This document shows, piece by piece, positions 54,798 to 64,000 of a stretch of DNA of 64,000 nucleotides (positions within the stretch are counted from its first letter, which is position 1; each line of letters opens with the position of its first letter). The notes under the pieces are model-generated. The model was not told where the DNA came from. It saw only the letters and a program-made list of their open reading frames with translations, and made no database searches. The DNA is from Myotis daubentonii (lineage: Eukaryota; Chordata; Mammalia; Chiroptera; Vespertilionidae), in NCBI RefSeq assembly GCF_963259705.1, contig NC_081840.1, forward strand, positions 113,122,074 through 113,186,073. Reading direction: 5' to 3'. The position numbers and the translations under genes are program-made.

Positions 54798-55707
54798 TCC
54801 TATATAGTAAAAGGGTAATATGCCTCCCAGCACCGGGATCAGTGGAGCTGCGAGGACTCCTGGCACTGGGATCAGCGTGACAGGGGGCAGTGCCCAAACC
54901 CCCTGATCGCCCTGCGGCTCTGTGTGTGACAAGGGGTGGGGCCACAACCTCCCTATCCACTCTGCTGTGTTCGTGACAGGGGAAGGCGCCCCAACCCCCT
55001 GATCAGCCCTGCTCTGTGCCTGATAGGGGGGAGCTCCCCAACCCCCTGATCACCCTGCGGCTCTGTGTGTGACAGGGTGCGGCGCCCCAACCCCCTGATC
55101 GGCCCTGCTCTGTGTGTGACGGGGTAGAGCCATAACCTCCCCATTGGCCCTGCACTGAGTGTGAGAGTGGTGGCACCCCAACCCCCTGATCGGCCCTGCT
55201 CTGTGGGTGATAGAGGGTGGCGCTCCAACCCCCTGATGGGCCCTGCTCTGTGCGTGACAGGGGGCTGTGCCCCAACCCCCTGATTGGCCCTGCTCTGTGC
55301 GTGACAGGGTACAGAGCCCCAAACCCCCTGATGGGCCCTGCTCTGTGAGTGACAGGGGGTGGCGCCACAACCTCCCCATCGACCCTGCCTTGAGTGTGAC
55401 AGGGGATGGTGCCCCAACCCCCCAATTGGCCCTACCCTTAGCGTGACTGAGGGTGGAATCACAACCTCCCGATCGCCCTGCTCTGTGTATGACAGGGGGC
55501 GGCGCCCCAACTCCCCAATCGGCCCTGCTCTGAGCCCGACCAGGGGCTGCAGCTAGGGATTGGGCCTGCCCTCTGCCACCTGGGAGCAGGCCTAAGCCAG
55601 CAGGTCGTTATCTCCCGAGGGGTCCCAGACTGCGAGAGGGCACAGGCCGAGCTGAGGGACCCTCCTCCCCCCGCGAGTGCACAAATTTTTGTGCACCGGG
55701 CCTCTAG
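54798..55707 (+). mobile_element. Helitron, array B unit 2, with a minisatellite core
   Basis: It begins TCCTATATAGTAAAAGGG directly after unit 1. The core (54895-55530) holds about a dozen units of roughly 47 bp based on 'ccccaaccccctgatcggcc' and 'ctgctctgtgtgtgacaggg'. It ends with the 3' palindrome gtgcac-gtgcac (55680-55700) and ggCCTCTAG. Minus-strand frames of 185, 140 and 109 codons cross the repeat in all three registers and are not evidence for a gene. Confidence 0.92.
54895..55530 (+). repeat. About 47-bp minisatellite, about 12 units
   Basis: Spacing between 'caaccccctgat' words is about 46-51 bp, or double where a variant unit ('caacctccc') lies between. The length is not a multiple of three, so each unit shifts frame, which explains why all minus-strand frames stay open. 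Confidence 0.88.
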
Positions 55708-56167
55708 TCTATATAATAAAAGGGTAATATGCAAATTGACCCTAACAGCAGAATGACTGGGAATGACTGGTCACTATGACACACACTGACCACCAGGGGG
55801 CAGATGCTAAATGAAGGAGCTGCCCCCTGGTGGTCAGTACGCTCCCACAGGGGGAGCTCTGCTCAGCCACAAGCCAGGCTGATGGCTGCCAGCACAGCGG
55901 TGGTGGCGGGAGCCTCTCCTGCCTCCTCAGCAGCGCTAAGGATGTCCGACTGCAGCTTTGGTCTGCTCCCTGCTGGCAAGTGGACATCCCCCGAGGGCTG
56001 CTGGGCTGCCAGAGGGATGTCTGACTGCCAGCTTGGGCCTGTTCCCCCAGGTAGCAGGCCTAAGCCTGCAGGTGGACATCCTCCGAGGGGTCCCAGACTG
56101 CAAGAGGGCATATGCTGGGCTGAGGGAGCCCCCCAAGTGCACAAATTTTTGTGCACCAGGCCTCTAG
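55708..56167 (+). mobile_element. Helitron, array B unit 3
   Basis: It begins TCTATATAATAAAAGGG directly after the CTAG of unit 2 and ends tgtgcaccaggCCTCTAG. The body matches 18483-18959 ('actgaccaccagggggcaga', 'ctgctcagccacaagccagg'). Confidence 0.92.
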
Positions 56168-56450
56168 TATATATAAAAGGCTAATATGCAAAGTGTCCCC
56201 TCAGGAGTTCGACCGGGAGATCGGAAGTTTGATCACTCGCAATGACGTGCGCTGACCACCAGGAGGCAGTGCGGAATGAAGGAAGGCCCCAGCCAGCAGC
56301 TGGCAGCCAAGAAAGGGAAGCCCGGCTGGCAGCTGGAAGGCCCCGATTATCCCTGATTGCTGGCCAGGCCTAGGGACCCTACCTATGCACAAATTTCATG
56401 CACACGTAGGGACCCTATCCATGCATGAATTTCTTGCACTGGGCCTCTTG
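56168..56450 (+). mobile_element. Helitron, array B unit 4
   Basis: Its 5' end is degraded (TATATATAAAAGGC) and joins unit 3. The 3' end reads actgggCCTCTTG, a mutated CTAG, before host T. It shares 'gctggccaggcctagggacc' with the copy at 41135. The motif catgcac/gtagggaccctat is duplicated near its end. Confidence 0.85.
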
Positions 56451-56639
56451 TTTAAAATAAAATAGGGGAGAAAAAGGTGGGTGGGAAGGGCAAGACTTAG
56501 TTTGGTATCTCTGAACCTATTCTATCCTAAAAGAAAAGATGGAAAATAGGCATTTTCCTTCCTCTGGGAGAAAGTATATTATTGGTTCCACATGGTAAAT
56601 TTACACTGGTTCTAAATGTCACTTTTAGGAACTGGAGAG

Positions 56640-57560
56640 GCAGAGAAAGAAAAAGATTAATGGCCTTTTTAAAGTATAATTTATATATAATAAAATACAT
56701 AGATCACAAGTGTACAGTTTGATAGGCTTTGACAACTGTATACATCTGTATAACAACCACATCAATCACATACAGAACATTACCATCACTCCAGAAAAGT
56801 CCATCATGCCCCTTTCTAACTAAGCTGTCCCCATTCCCAAAGACAAACATTATTCTGATTTCCATTAGCATAGCCTAGTTTTCCCAGTTTTAGGACATCA
56901 TATAAATGGAATTAGACAGTATGTACTCTTCTATCTGGCTTATTTTGCTCAATATAATGCTTCTGAGATACATCCAGGCTGTTTATCAGTAGAGTGCTCT
57001 CTTTTATTGCAGAGTAATACTCCACTGTATGAATGTACCAGTTTGTTTATTCAGTCTCCTCTTGATAAATATTTGGGTTGTTTCCAGATTGGGACTATTA
57101 TTTAAAAAAAGAAAAAGGTGTTGTGAATAACCTTAAGTCCTCTTTATGGACATACTAGAGGCCCAGTGCATGAAATCTGTGCATGGGATGGGGGTTCTTC
57201 AGCCTGGTCTGCACCCTCTTCATTCTGGGACCCCTCAGGGGATGTCTGGCAGTTGGACATCCCTCTCACAATCCAGGACTGCTGGCTCCTAACCATTCAC
57301 CTGCCTGCCTGCATGATCACCCCTAACCACTCTACCTGCCGGCCTGGTTGCCTCTAACTGCCCTCCCCTGCCAGCCTGGTCGCCCCTAACCACCTCTGAC
57401 TTGGCCCCCGCCACCGTGGCTTTGTCCGGAAGGATGTCTGGAAGATGTCTGATCTAATTAGCATATTACCCTTTTATTAGTATAGATTAGTATAGATGAC
57501 TGCTTTCATTTCTTTTGAATAAATGAATGTTTGTTAAATGTTGAAGAGTCTTTCTTAAGT
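56640..57560 (-). mobile_element. Old L1 3' region, reverse, split by a Helitron
   Basis: Phrases 'gtgtacagtttgataggctt', 'ataaatggaattagacagta', 'ttgctcaatataatgcttct' and 'gggttgtttccagattggga' are old L1 3' sequence in reverse. It is cut at 57154 and resumes at about 57487 ('tgctttcatttcttttgaat'). Confidence 0.75.
57155..57486 (-). mobile_element. Non-autonomous Helitron nested in L1
   Basis: Minus strand: 3' end ggCCTCTAG (57155-57163) preceded by the gcacagatttcatgc-like hairpin. The 5' end lies near 57486 (TCTATACTAATAAAAGGG). It carries two to three units of the 34-bp repeat ('gccctcccctgccagcctgg') seen in the element at 44660. Confidence 0.88.
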
Positions 57561-58074
57561 AGCTTGCAGAGAAGCAATAATATACTCGCTCCTGGAAGGG
57601 GAAAAAAATGACTATTTTCCATCTTTTCTTCTAGGATACAGTTGGCTCAGAGATATCATTCTATTAACCCTGTATTTCTCTCTAAAAACTTCATTCTCTC
57701 AATCTATACACATCCTCATTTCTATACCATCCTAAAAAAATCTTTCTCTTTCCCTTTAACCTAGCAAAAACTCTCAATAAGCCTTCTTCGTGGCAATTTT
57801 TAAAAAGAAAGCTAGCTATACTCACTGATTACTCTCTTTATGTTCTGATCGGTAATGTTCCCAACAGCCCACTCTAGTCTTATTTTCTCAGTTCTCATTC
57901 TCCCCTTGACCTCTGCTCAGCTGTACTGACTGTGGTCCCCCTCCCTCTACTGAGAAAAGCTAAAATTTAATTACTCAGGTAGTTTTTACAATGAAGACAG
58001 GTACATAAAGACTCATCTTAAATGCTCACACCGTACAGATCCTTCTCCTGGCTACCATACACATTGCGTGAGAG
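57561..58074. other. Unassigned sequence
   Basis: No recognised feature. Confidence 0.35.
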
Positions 58075-58300
58075 TAGAGATTCAGTAGCCAAACTCTGGG
58101 ATTTGAACTTGGCTCTTTCACTGACCACCTGTGTGACCTTGGGAAAGTTATTTAACTATTCTGTTGCTCTGTTTCCTCTGTAAAATTAGGCTGATAATAG
58201 TATCCACCTCACATGGTTGTTGTGAAAATTAAATGAGTTAGCATTTGCAGCTGTGTCTGGTGTGTAGCAAGCACTCAACAAATACAAACAATTTCTGTGA
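58075..58300 (+). mobile_element. MIR SINE, nearly full length
   Basis: Forward order: 'tctgggatttgaacttggct', 'gtgtgaccttgggaaagtta', 'tcacatggttgttgtgaaaa', 'agcaagcactcaacaaatac'. Confidence 0.85.
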
Positions 58301-58935
58301 TCTCACTTGGACCTCATTGTGGTATATATAATAAAAGAACTTTGTAAACCACAATACTTTATTAACACAGGAAATGCTATAAGGCAGTACAATGCCTTGG
58401 TGCCCTCTCTTCTCCAGCTTACTTAATGGTTGAGCCTCTTTCCGCTGCTTCTTTAATGTGGACATACTCCAAAGCTCCTTCCTTGATCCTCTGTCCTTAT
58501 GATTCTTTAAGGACTTATCCTTCTCGGTGGTTTTAATTATGACATCAAGGTCAATAACTTCAAGTATAGGTCTACAACTCTAAAGTCTATCCCTCAAACT
58601 TCAGTTTCCATCTCCAACTTCCTGCTGAGCATCTTGTTACCACTCATTCAAATTCAACACGTGTAACACCAAAATCACCGTTTTGTTTTCACAAAGAGAT
58701 TGCCTCAGGATCTTGCTCCTCATTGATACACTCATATGCTAAGTAAATGTAGCCTAGTCTTGCCAGATATTCCCAGGCGTGCATAAGAGAGCTTAAGAAA
58801 GAATCATGAGGGTATTATTGAAATACTTCTCTTGTTTCCCTAAGGCTTCCCAGTACACTCTGAAAGGTCCATGCAGGAGGGGTGTACTGGGGGAGAGAGT
58901 TCCAAGTGCCTAGGAATGAAGCTGTTTCATTAAAA
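58301..58935. other. Unassigned sequence
   Basis: No recognised feature. Confidence 0.35.
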
Positions 58936-58948
58936 CATGAACACTCTT

Positions 58949-59110
58949 GCCCTGGCCAGTGGCTCAATGGTTAGAAGCATCAGCCCATGCACCAAAGGAT
59001 CACGGGTTAGATTCTCAGTCAAGAGCACATACCTGGGTTGCAGGTTCAATCCCTGGCCCCAGTCAGGCACGTTCAGGAGGCAACCAATTGATGTGTCTCT
59101 TTCACATTGA

Positions 59111-59182
<72 letters not shown>

Positions 59183-59271
59183 CTGCTCCCCTCCTCACTG
59201 CCTCCCTTCTACTCTCTCTAAAAACCAATGGGAAAAATATCCTCAGGTGAGGATTAACAACAACAACAACA
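58949..59271 (+). mobile_element. VES SINE with expanded (CT)n
   Basis: tRNA-like head ('ccctggccagtggctcaatg', B box gggttagattctc), VES body ('aggaggcaaccaattgatgt', 'cacattgatgtttctc'), then about 40 CT units (59112-59195) and an A-rich (AAC)n tail. Flanking words aaacatgaacactc and aaaaatgaacctcc suggest a diverged duplication. Confidence 0.85.
59112..59195 (+). repeat. (CT)n microsatellite inside VES
   Basis: About 80 bases of CT repeat, with a few TTT or CTCC variants at the end. Plus-strand frames of Ser-Leu repeats and minus-strand Arg-Glu repeats here are artefacts. Confidence 0.97.
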
Positions 59272-59284
59272 AAAATGAACCTCC

Positions 59285-59649
59285 TCATCCCAGGATCACC
59301 AGCACTTGAACCTAAGCCTTCCTCCATCATGTACCACACTTTTGATAATAATTTCCATATTTTTTTCAGCATCCTAGCCCCATACCCAGCATGATGTCAT
59401 GCCAGGGCAGACTGCTGGACTGGTAGAGGAATCAGCAGCTTACCTGGGCACCTGGAGCACATTCCATCTCTGTACCTCAGAGCTTTAATCAAGAGAAGAC
59501 CTTGCTCTACTAGTAAGTGGCTCAGAGCCCTGTGGCTCATAGAGACTGTGCCACCTTCCATATCCCCTGCAGCAAAATCTACTATTTTTGCAAGCAGCCT
59601 AATAAAAGTCACGTGGACTTAGAGAGCAGGCATGCAGGAAGTTCTGTCA
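59285..59649. other. Unassigned sequence
   Basis: No recognised feature. Confidence 0.35.
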
Positions 59650-59999
59650 AAGCGTCCTGCCTGTGCTAATTGTTAGGGCTGCTCATAGATATTCCATTTT
59701 CTCCTCCTTCAAGCATATGTGGGATGGTACCTCCCTGCTGCACTTGAAGTTAAGTGTGACATGCACCTTGCTTTGGCCAATGATATGACAGCAGAAGCTT
59801 TAAAAACTCGTGCCTGGTGCACTTGCCCTTCCCCTGTCTCAGTGGAAGCATGAGTTAAGATGCCGCTTCTACCAGCCTGGATCCCACATACTTCATTACA
59901 TATGGAGCAGAGCAAGAGACAAACTTTTGTTTGTGGAATCGATAGGATTTGGCGGTTCTTTGTTACTGCAGCATAAGCTTGTTACTCCTGACAGATACA
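59650..59999 (+). mobile_element. Ancient ERVL/MaLR-type LTR fragment
   Basis: 'cttgctttggccaatgatat', 'gcagcataagcttgttactc' and the end 'ctcctgacagataca' resemble the same class as 7045-7492. No AATAAA was found where expected. Confidence 0.45.
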
Positions 60000-60786
60000 A
60001 TGGCCCTATTCATTCGACCAGCTGGCAACCTCCCATTTCTGACCTAGCCTCACCTCTGACTTGTAGATTTCCACTCTGTTCAGTTCAGTCTCAGGGTTCC
60101 TTGGTGCACTTAAGCTACCCAAATCTTGGTGTATGGGTTAAGACCTGCTGCTGTATAGCCCACAGTGACTCATCAAACCATGGACTCTAGTGCTGCCCAA
60201 ACCCAATACGCTAGGCATGGAAACAGGCACAATTTCCCCCAACTGCAGCACCTAGTCTTCCTATTACAGTTTCCCATGCTAGCTAAGGTGACCATATAAA
60301 TTCATTGCCAAAGTGGTTTTGAGAGTGAAAGGGGAGTGGGATGACAGGCTTAGTCAGCACTGTTCTAGGGAAATAGGGATGCTTCAGTACCCGAATTCTA
60401 CTCTGTCATCTTCACAATAGAGGTCTGGGGCTGTGAGAAAAATTCCTACAGGCCTTATCTGAGGATAGATCACCATTCCCAGGAAATGCGATTAAAGGCC
60501 TGAGGAAAAGCATGTGGTGAAATTAATGTGTTTATCAGAGAGTGGACTCTGCTTTTACTATTACATGCGGCCTCGGACCACATGGGTGCAGCTGTTTCCC
60601 TAAGTAGGCACATGCAAATAGCAATAGACATCCAAACAAAACCAAGAGCCCATGCAAAATCCAGTCATAAAGTATGAACACCCTGCAGAAACATTAACAG
60701 CATCTCCCTCCCACGGGTCAGCCTGGGAGTCATTTCAGAGGAAGAAGGACAAAATCAAGAAAACAATCTTAGCAGCAAAAGTAACC
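60000..60786. other. Unassigned sequence
   Basis: No recognised feature. Confidence 0.35.
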
Positions 60787-60794
60787 ATTTAAAC

Positions 60795-61016
60795 CAGTGG
60801 TTCTCAACCTTGGCTGCACATTAGAATCACCTAAGAATCTTTTAAAAATCCTGATTTCTGGGCCTCATCCTCCGGAAATTCTGTTTCTTTGTTATGGGGT
60901 GGGGCCACAACATTAGTAACAAAGAAACAGAATTTCCGGAGGACGAGGCCCGGAAATCAGGATTTTAAAAAGATTCCCAGGTGATTCTAAGATGCAGCCA
61001 AGGTTGAGAACCACTG
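60795..61016. mobile_element. Palindromic MER5-like hAT element with perfect 8-bp duplication
   Basis: The two arms, about 100 bp each, are reverse complements with about seven mismatches (cagtggttctcaaccttggc at the left edge; its complement at the right). A spacer of about 25 bp sits at the centre (ggggtggggccac). The 8-mer atttaaac flanks it at 60787-60794 and 61017-61024. Arm sequence resembles MER5A, but normal MER5A has short inverted repeats only. Confidence 0.9.
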
Positions 61017-61024
61017 ATTTAAAC

Positions 61025-61442
61025 AAAGCCACAGTTGATGCAACTTCTGTGGCCATGGCCCCTCCTCTACCAGGCATGTGAAACATTAGACACCAGTACA
61101 TATTTTTGAAGAATGCTGACTTCTCTACTTCTCATTGTGGAAGACAGCTGATTTCTCTAATCTGCTGCTATTCTGCATTTTTCTTTACTTTATGAATCAT
61201 CAGGATTCTAATTGGCTCATTCAAAATTTCAGTGGTCAGGAAGTACAGAAGATTCTGTTTTTCAGTCTGTCCCAATCCCCACTTCCCCAGGGCTCCACAT
61301 TAGGCGATACGGGTCCCCAACCACAGGGTGGTCACATGATCTGAGCTAGTCCAAGTACTCCCATGTCCCAACTCAGGTCCAGAGATGGGAATATGAGCCA
61401 AACAAGATCACAGCATGCTTTTTCTGGGATTGAAACCATCTC
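61025..61442. other. Unassigned sequence
   Basis: No recognised feature. Confidence 0.35.
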
Positions 61443-61923
61443 TGGGTATCTTAGATTTCTAAGCTGCCATACCATATTACCACAAACCGGGTGGTTTACA
61501 ACAATAGGAATTTATTCTTTCACAGTTCTGGAGGTTAGAAATTCTAAAGCAAGGCGGTGGCAGGGCCATGTGGGTAAGAATCTTTCCATGACTCCTCCTG
61601 GTTTCTGATGGTGCCAGCAGTCCTGGCTTGTAGCCGTATCACTCCAACCTCTGCCTGGGTTGTCACATGGTCACATCTCCCCTCTGTCTCTGTGCCTGCG
61701 ACTTCACAGGTGTTTTCCTTTCTATGTGTGTCTCTATTCTCTTGTCTTTTTACAAGGATGTCCATCATAGTGGATTAAGGGCCCAGGCTACTTCAGTAGG
61801 TCCTCCTTTATACTTACATCTTAATTACATCTCAGACCCTATTTCCAAATGAGAGCACGGTCACCGGTACCAGGGACAGGACTTCCATATATCTTTAGGG
61901 GGGACGCAAATGAACCCATAACA
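61443..61923 (-). mobile_element. MLT1-type MaLR LTR
   Basis: Reverse MLT1 order: 'ccacaaaccgggtggtttac', 'tttcacagttctggaggtta', 'gacttcacaggtgttttcct', 'agaccctatttccaaatgag', and the end 'gcaaatgaacccataaca' (on the minus strand TGTTATGGGTTC). The internal MaLR region is absent, so it is solo. Confidence 0.8.
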
Positions 61924-61929
61924 CTAAGT

Positions 61930-62249
61930 GAGAAAGAGCTTCTCCCACTGACTGCCATGTAAGCCTGCCCGCCCACCTGAGAAGTAAACAGAACCAAGAG
62001 ATGGAGGAAGGGCCCTATGTTATTCAATTCCTGGAATGCATCTATGTCCCAAGCCCAGTCCACTTCTTGGATTTCCCAATAACATGACCAATAAAATGCC
62101 TTTCTTATTTAATACATCTACCAATGAACAATACTATATAATGTTATGTCAAATAGTTTTCCATAATCTGGGTGGGGAAGAGAGGGTGGGATATATATGA
62201 CTGGCATGAGCAATAACTGCTGAAATTAAGTGATGGGTATATAGGAGCT

Positions 62250-62254
<5 letters not shown>
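61930..62254. other. Unassigned sequence
   Basis: No recognised feature. Confidence 0.35.

Positions 62255-62295
<41 letters not shown>
62255..62295. repeat. (TA)n microsatellite
   Basis: About 20 TA units, self-complementary, so cruciform-prone. Confidence 0.97.
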
Positions 62296-62300
<5 letters not shown>

Positions 62301-63299
62301 TTTCTAAAATGAAAAGTTAAATCAAGGGTTAAAAACAAATTTCCCCAAGACTCACACTTAAAGTCCAGCACAACTTTGGAGCCTGCTTTCTTTGTGATGG
62401 AAAGAAACAGATCAAAATTTAACGCTTCTCAACCCAAAAGCCACACTAACATCTGGATTTCAACAAAGATAAATGGTTCTGGGACCCAAAGCAGCACTGA
62501 CAAACTCTACCAAAATCAGATCTTCTGTCATTTTGAAACAGCAGGAACCTTGGTCTATGGACAATGCCTGCCTATCACATTTCATCTTTGGAAACAGCAT
62601 GCGAGGCTCCTCTCCCCTGACAGGAAAGCCAAACAAATGTTAACCCTGCATTCCTGCAGTTTTCTTAAGCCATCACACCAGCCCCTGCTGCAGAAACCAA
62701 GGAAAAGTGGAACTCCATCCTGCTCACTCCTCACAACCTCAGTTTGAACCTCGTGCTCCAACCCATACCCCTCAAGCCCTGTCCTGTCCCACTCACCCTG
62801 CCTCCTCAGATTCTGCTTGTTCTATCAATGCCTCACCCATCTGCTGACGGATGGTCCAGGGGCCACCTGAGCTAGACTACCTTTGGTGAAGACCTCTGTA
62901 GGCTCCCCTCTGCCCAGGGGTCATACTTCCTCCTCTATTGCCACTTTGGTCAGGATGACCAATTCCTCCAGCATCAACCTGAAGGCAACAGGGTTAAAAA
63001 AGCAGACAAAAATAATTCCTACAGACAGGACTGGGTCTATTCTTACCTTCTGCAAATGGTTCCCATTCATAAAAGCGGCCCATGAATGGCTTGTTGTTGT
63101 AGGATGCACACTGTACCTCCCGAATACTCCTACTGCTTTCTGGACACACCTAATAAAGCAAATAGTAAATACGCAATTAGTGTCCACATATATCTTTCTG
63201 TAGCCCCAGTCAAATCCCAGAAGACTGCTCCAACTTTAAATACCAGTCCTCTTATGCCGAAACCAGGACTTGTGAAAATTTGCTGATTTTAACTCCATC
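62296..63299. other. Unassigned sequence with a 123-codon open frame
   Basis: A plus-strand frame of 123 codons (62376-62747) has no recognisable domain. I do not call it a gene. The rest is unassigned. Confidence 0.35.
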
Positions 63300-63415
63300 A
63301 GAAATTTTAAATACAGATTCCAAGGCTCCACTCCAAGTTTACTAAATCAGAATCTTTGTAAGGACACTAGATTTTTAGCAGGCTCCCCAGTTAAGTTTCG
63401 GAATCTGAAAACTAC
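63300..63415. mobile_element. MER5-type hAT fragment
   Basis: 'aatacagattccaaggctcc', 'aaatcagaatctttgtaagg' and 'ttttagcaggctccccagtt' resemble MER5A/A1. Confidence 0.6.
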
Positions 63416-63509
63416 TAACCTAAACTTTCTGCTCCTGACAAGTTGGTCTGCTCACTCCGAGGCCATCCATTTCTGTCTTTGGTCATGCCATTCACGTGCA
63501 TGGCTTAAT

Positions 63510-63715
63510 ATTCCCAGCAAACATGTATAGAGAAAGCCCTTACCATGTGCAGCCACTGCTTTAAACATGTTACACATGTTGACTCATTTAATCCTCACAA
63601 CAACCAATGAGGTAGATAGGAGAGTTTGCAGACTCCTCACAGGTGAACAATCTGAACATGGAGGAGCCACACAGCCAGCAAGGACAGAGACTGGATTTAA
63701 CTCCAAGCAGTTTGC
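63510..63715 (-). mobile_element. MIR SINE
   Basis: 'gttgactcatttaatcctca' and 'aatgaggtagataggagagt' are reverse MIR. Confidence 0.75.
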
Positions 63716-63799
63716 TCCCCACCAGGCTGCATCTCAGTGTCCTCCCCACCTTGTCTACATTCTGGTCTAAAGTCTCTCCACCACCTAGTGAAGGACCTC

Positions 63800-63955
63800 G
63801 CAGCCGTTAGCATGCAAAAGCATCACCCAGAGATCTCCCGGGAAATGCAAATTCCTACATCCCTTTCCCAAGGCTTATCTTTCAGTAAGACTGGGATGAG
63901 ATCCAGAATCTGTATTTACCTAATTACCCAGATGATTCTGATACTCTCAACTAGT
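63800..63955. mobile_element. MER5-type hAT fragment
   Basis: 'catgcaaaagcatcacccag', 'atctcccgggaaatgcaaat' and 'acccagatgattctgatact' resemble MER5A, with decayed ends. Confidence 0.6.
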
Positions 63956-64000
63956 CAAAGAAAATATCCAGCTCCCTATGGCTTCTTTCTTATTTGTAAA

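Noticed and set aside
54953..55510. 185-codon minus-strand open frame with Gly/Arg/His-rich repeats
   Set aside because: It lies wholly in the Helitron minisatellite (about 47-bp units), all three minus frames are open, and nothing indicates translation.
54607..55530. Tandem repeats considered as a CRISPR-like array
   Set aside because: The units are contiguous minisatellite copies with no unique spacers, no cas genes are present, and the host is a mammal.

Overview
The window looks like intergenic or intronic nuclear DNA from a vesper bat (Vespertilionidae). I find no intact host protein-coding gene, no rRNA or tRNA gene, and nothing prokaryotic. Three repeat signatures point to the organism. 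The first is VES-type tRNA-derived SINEs with A and B boxes, a CATCGATGTTTCTC core and an AATAAAATATATTTTT tail. The second is about 17 short Helitrons of the HeliBat type, which begin TCCTATATAATAAAAG, end CTCTAG and sit between A and T. The third is young hAT elements, including two SPIN-like copies. Heavy Helitron and hAT activity together is, as established knowledge, a hallmark of vesper bats. The species cannot be named from the sequence alone.

Layout. 1-10 kb: old mammalian repeats (MLT1, MER2/Tigger, MIR, L2, L1) and two VES SINEs. 10-20 kb: a Helitron at 12.2 kb, a 5'-inverted young L1 flanked by a 16-bp target-site duplication (13.46-14.99 kb), and an old L1 split at one point by three end-to-end Helitrons (18.13-19.71 kb). 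20-30 kb: an ERV LTR, MIRs, two Helitrons, and an LTR followed by a primer-binding-site-like motif. 30-40 kb: a SPIN copy, a large nested L1 block holding a candidate solo LTR, an L1 inside a MER5A, a decayed Ty3/gypsy RNase H fragment (35.8-36.5 kb), and a HAL1 that contains a solo LTR that in turn contains a VES SINE with a 234-nt pure pyrimidine tract. 40-50 kb: Helitron pieces, the 5' part of a young L1, an old 5'-inverted L1 carrying a hAT element and a head-to-head Helitron pair, GGGA and Z-DNA-type simple repeats. 50-64 kb: another hAT, a Helitron dimer, a second SPIN in opposite orientation, a four-unit head-to-tail Helitron array (54.19-56.45 kb), an L1 with a nested Helitron, a palindromic MER5-like hAT with a perfect 8-bp duplication, an MLT1, and several MIR and MER5 copies.

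There is no gene network to describe; the story is layered mobile DNA. The most notable point is that the two Helitron arrays, on opposite strands and 35 kb apart, share the same unit-to-unit junction, including the same missing terminal G and the same 5'-end variant. This suggests that a fused, composite Helitron was copied as one mobile unit. Family names for old LTRs and DNA transposons come from recognition by eye and were not confirmed by a database search. Boundaries without a target-site duplication are good to roughly 10-30 bp. Long open frames in the window fall in repeats and are treated as non-coding.
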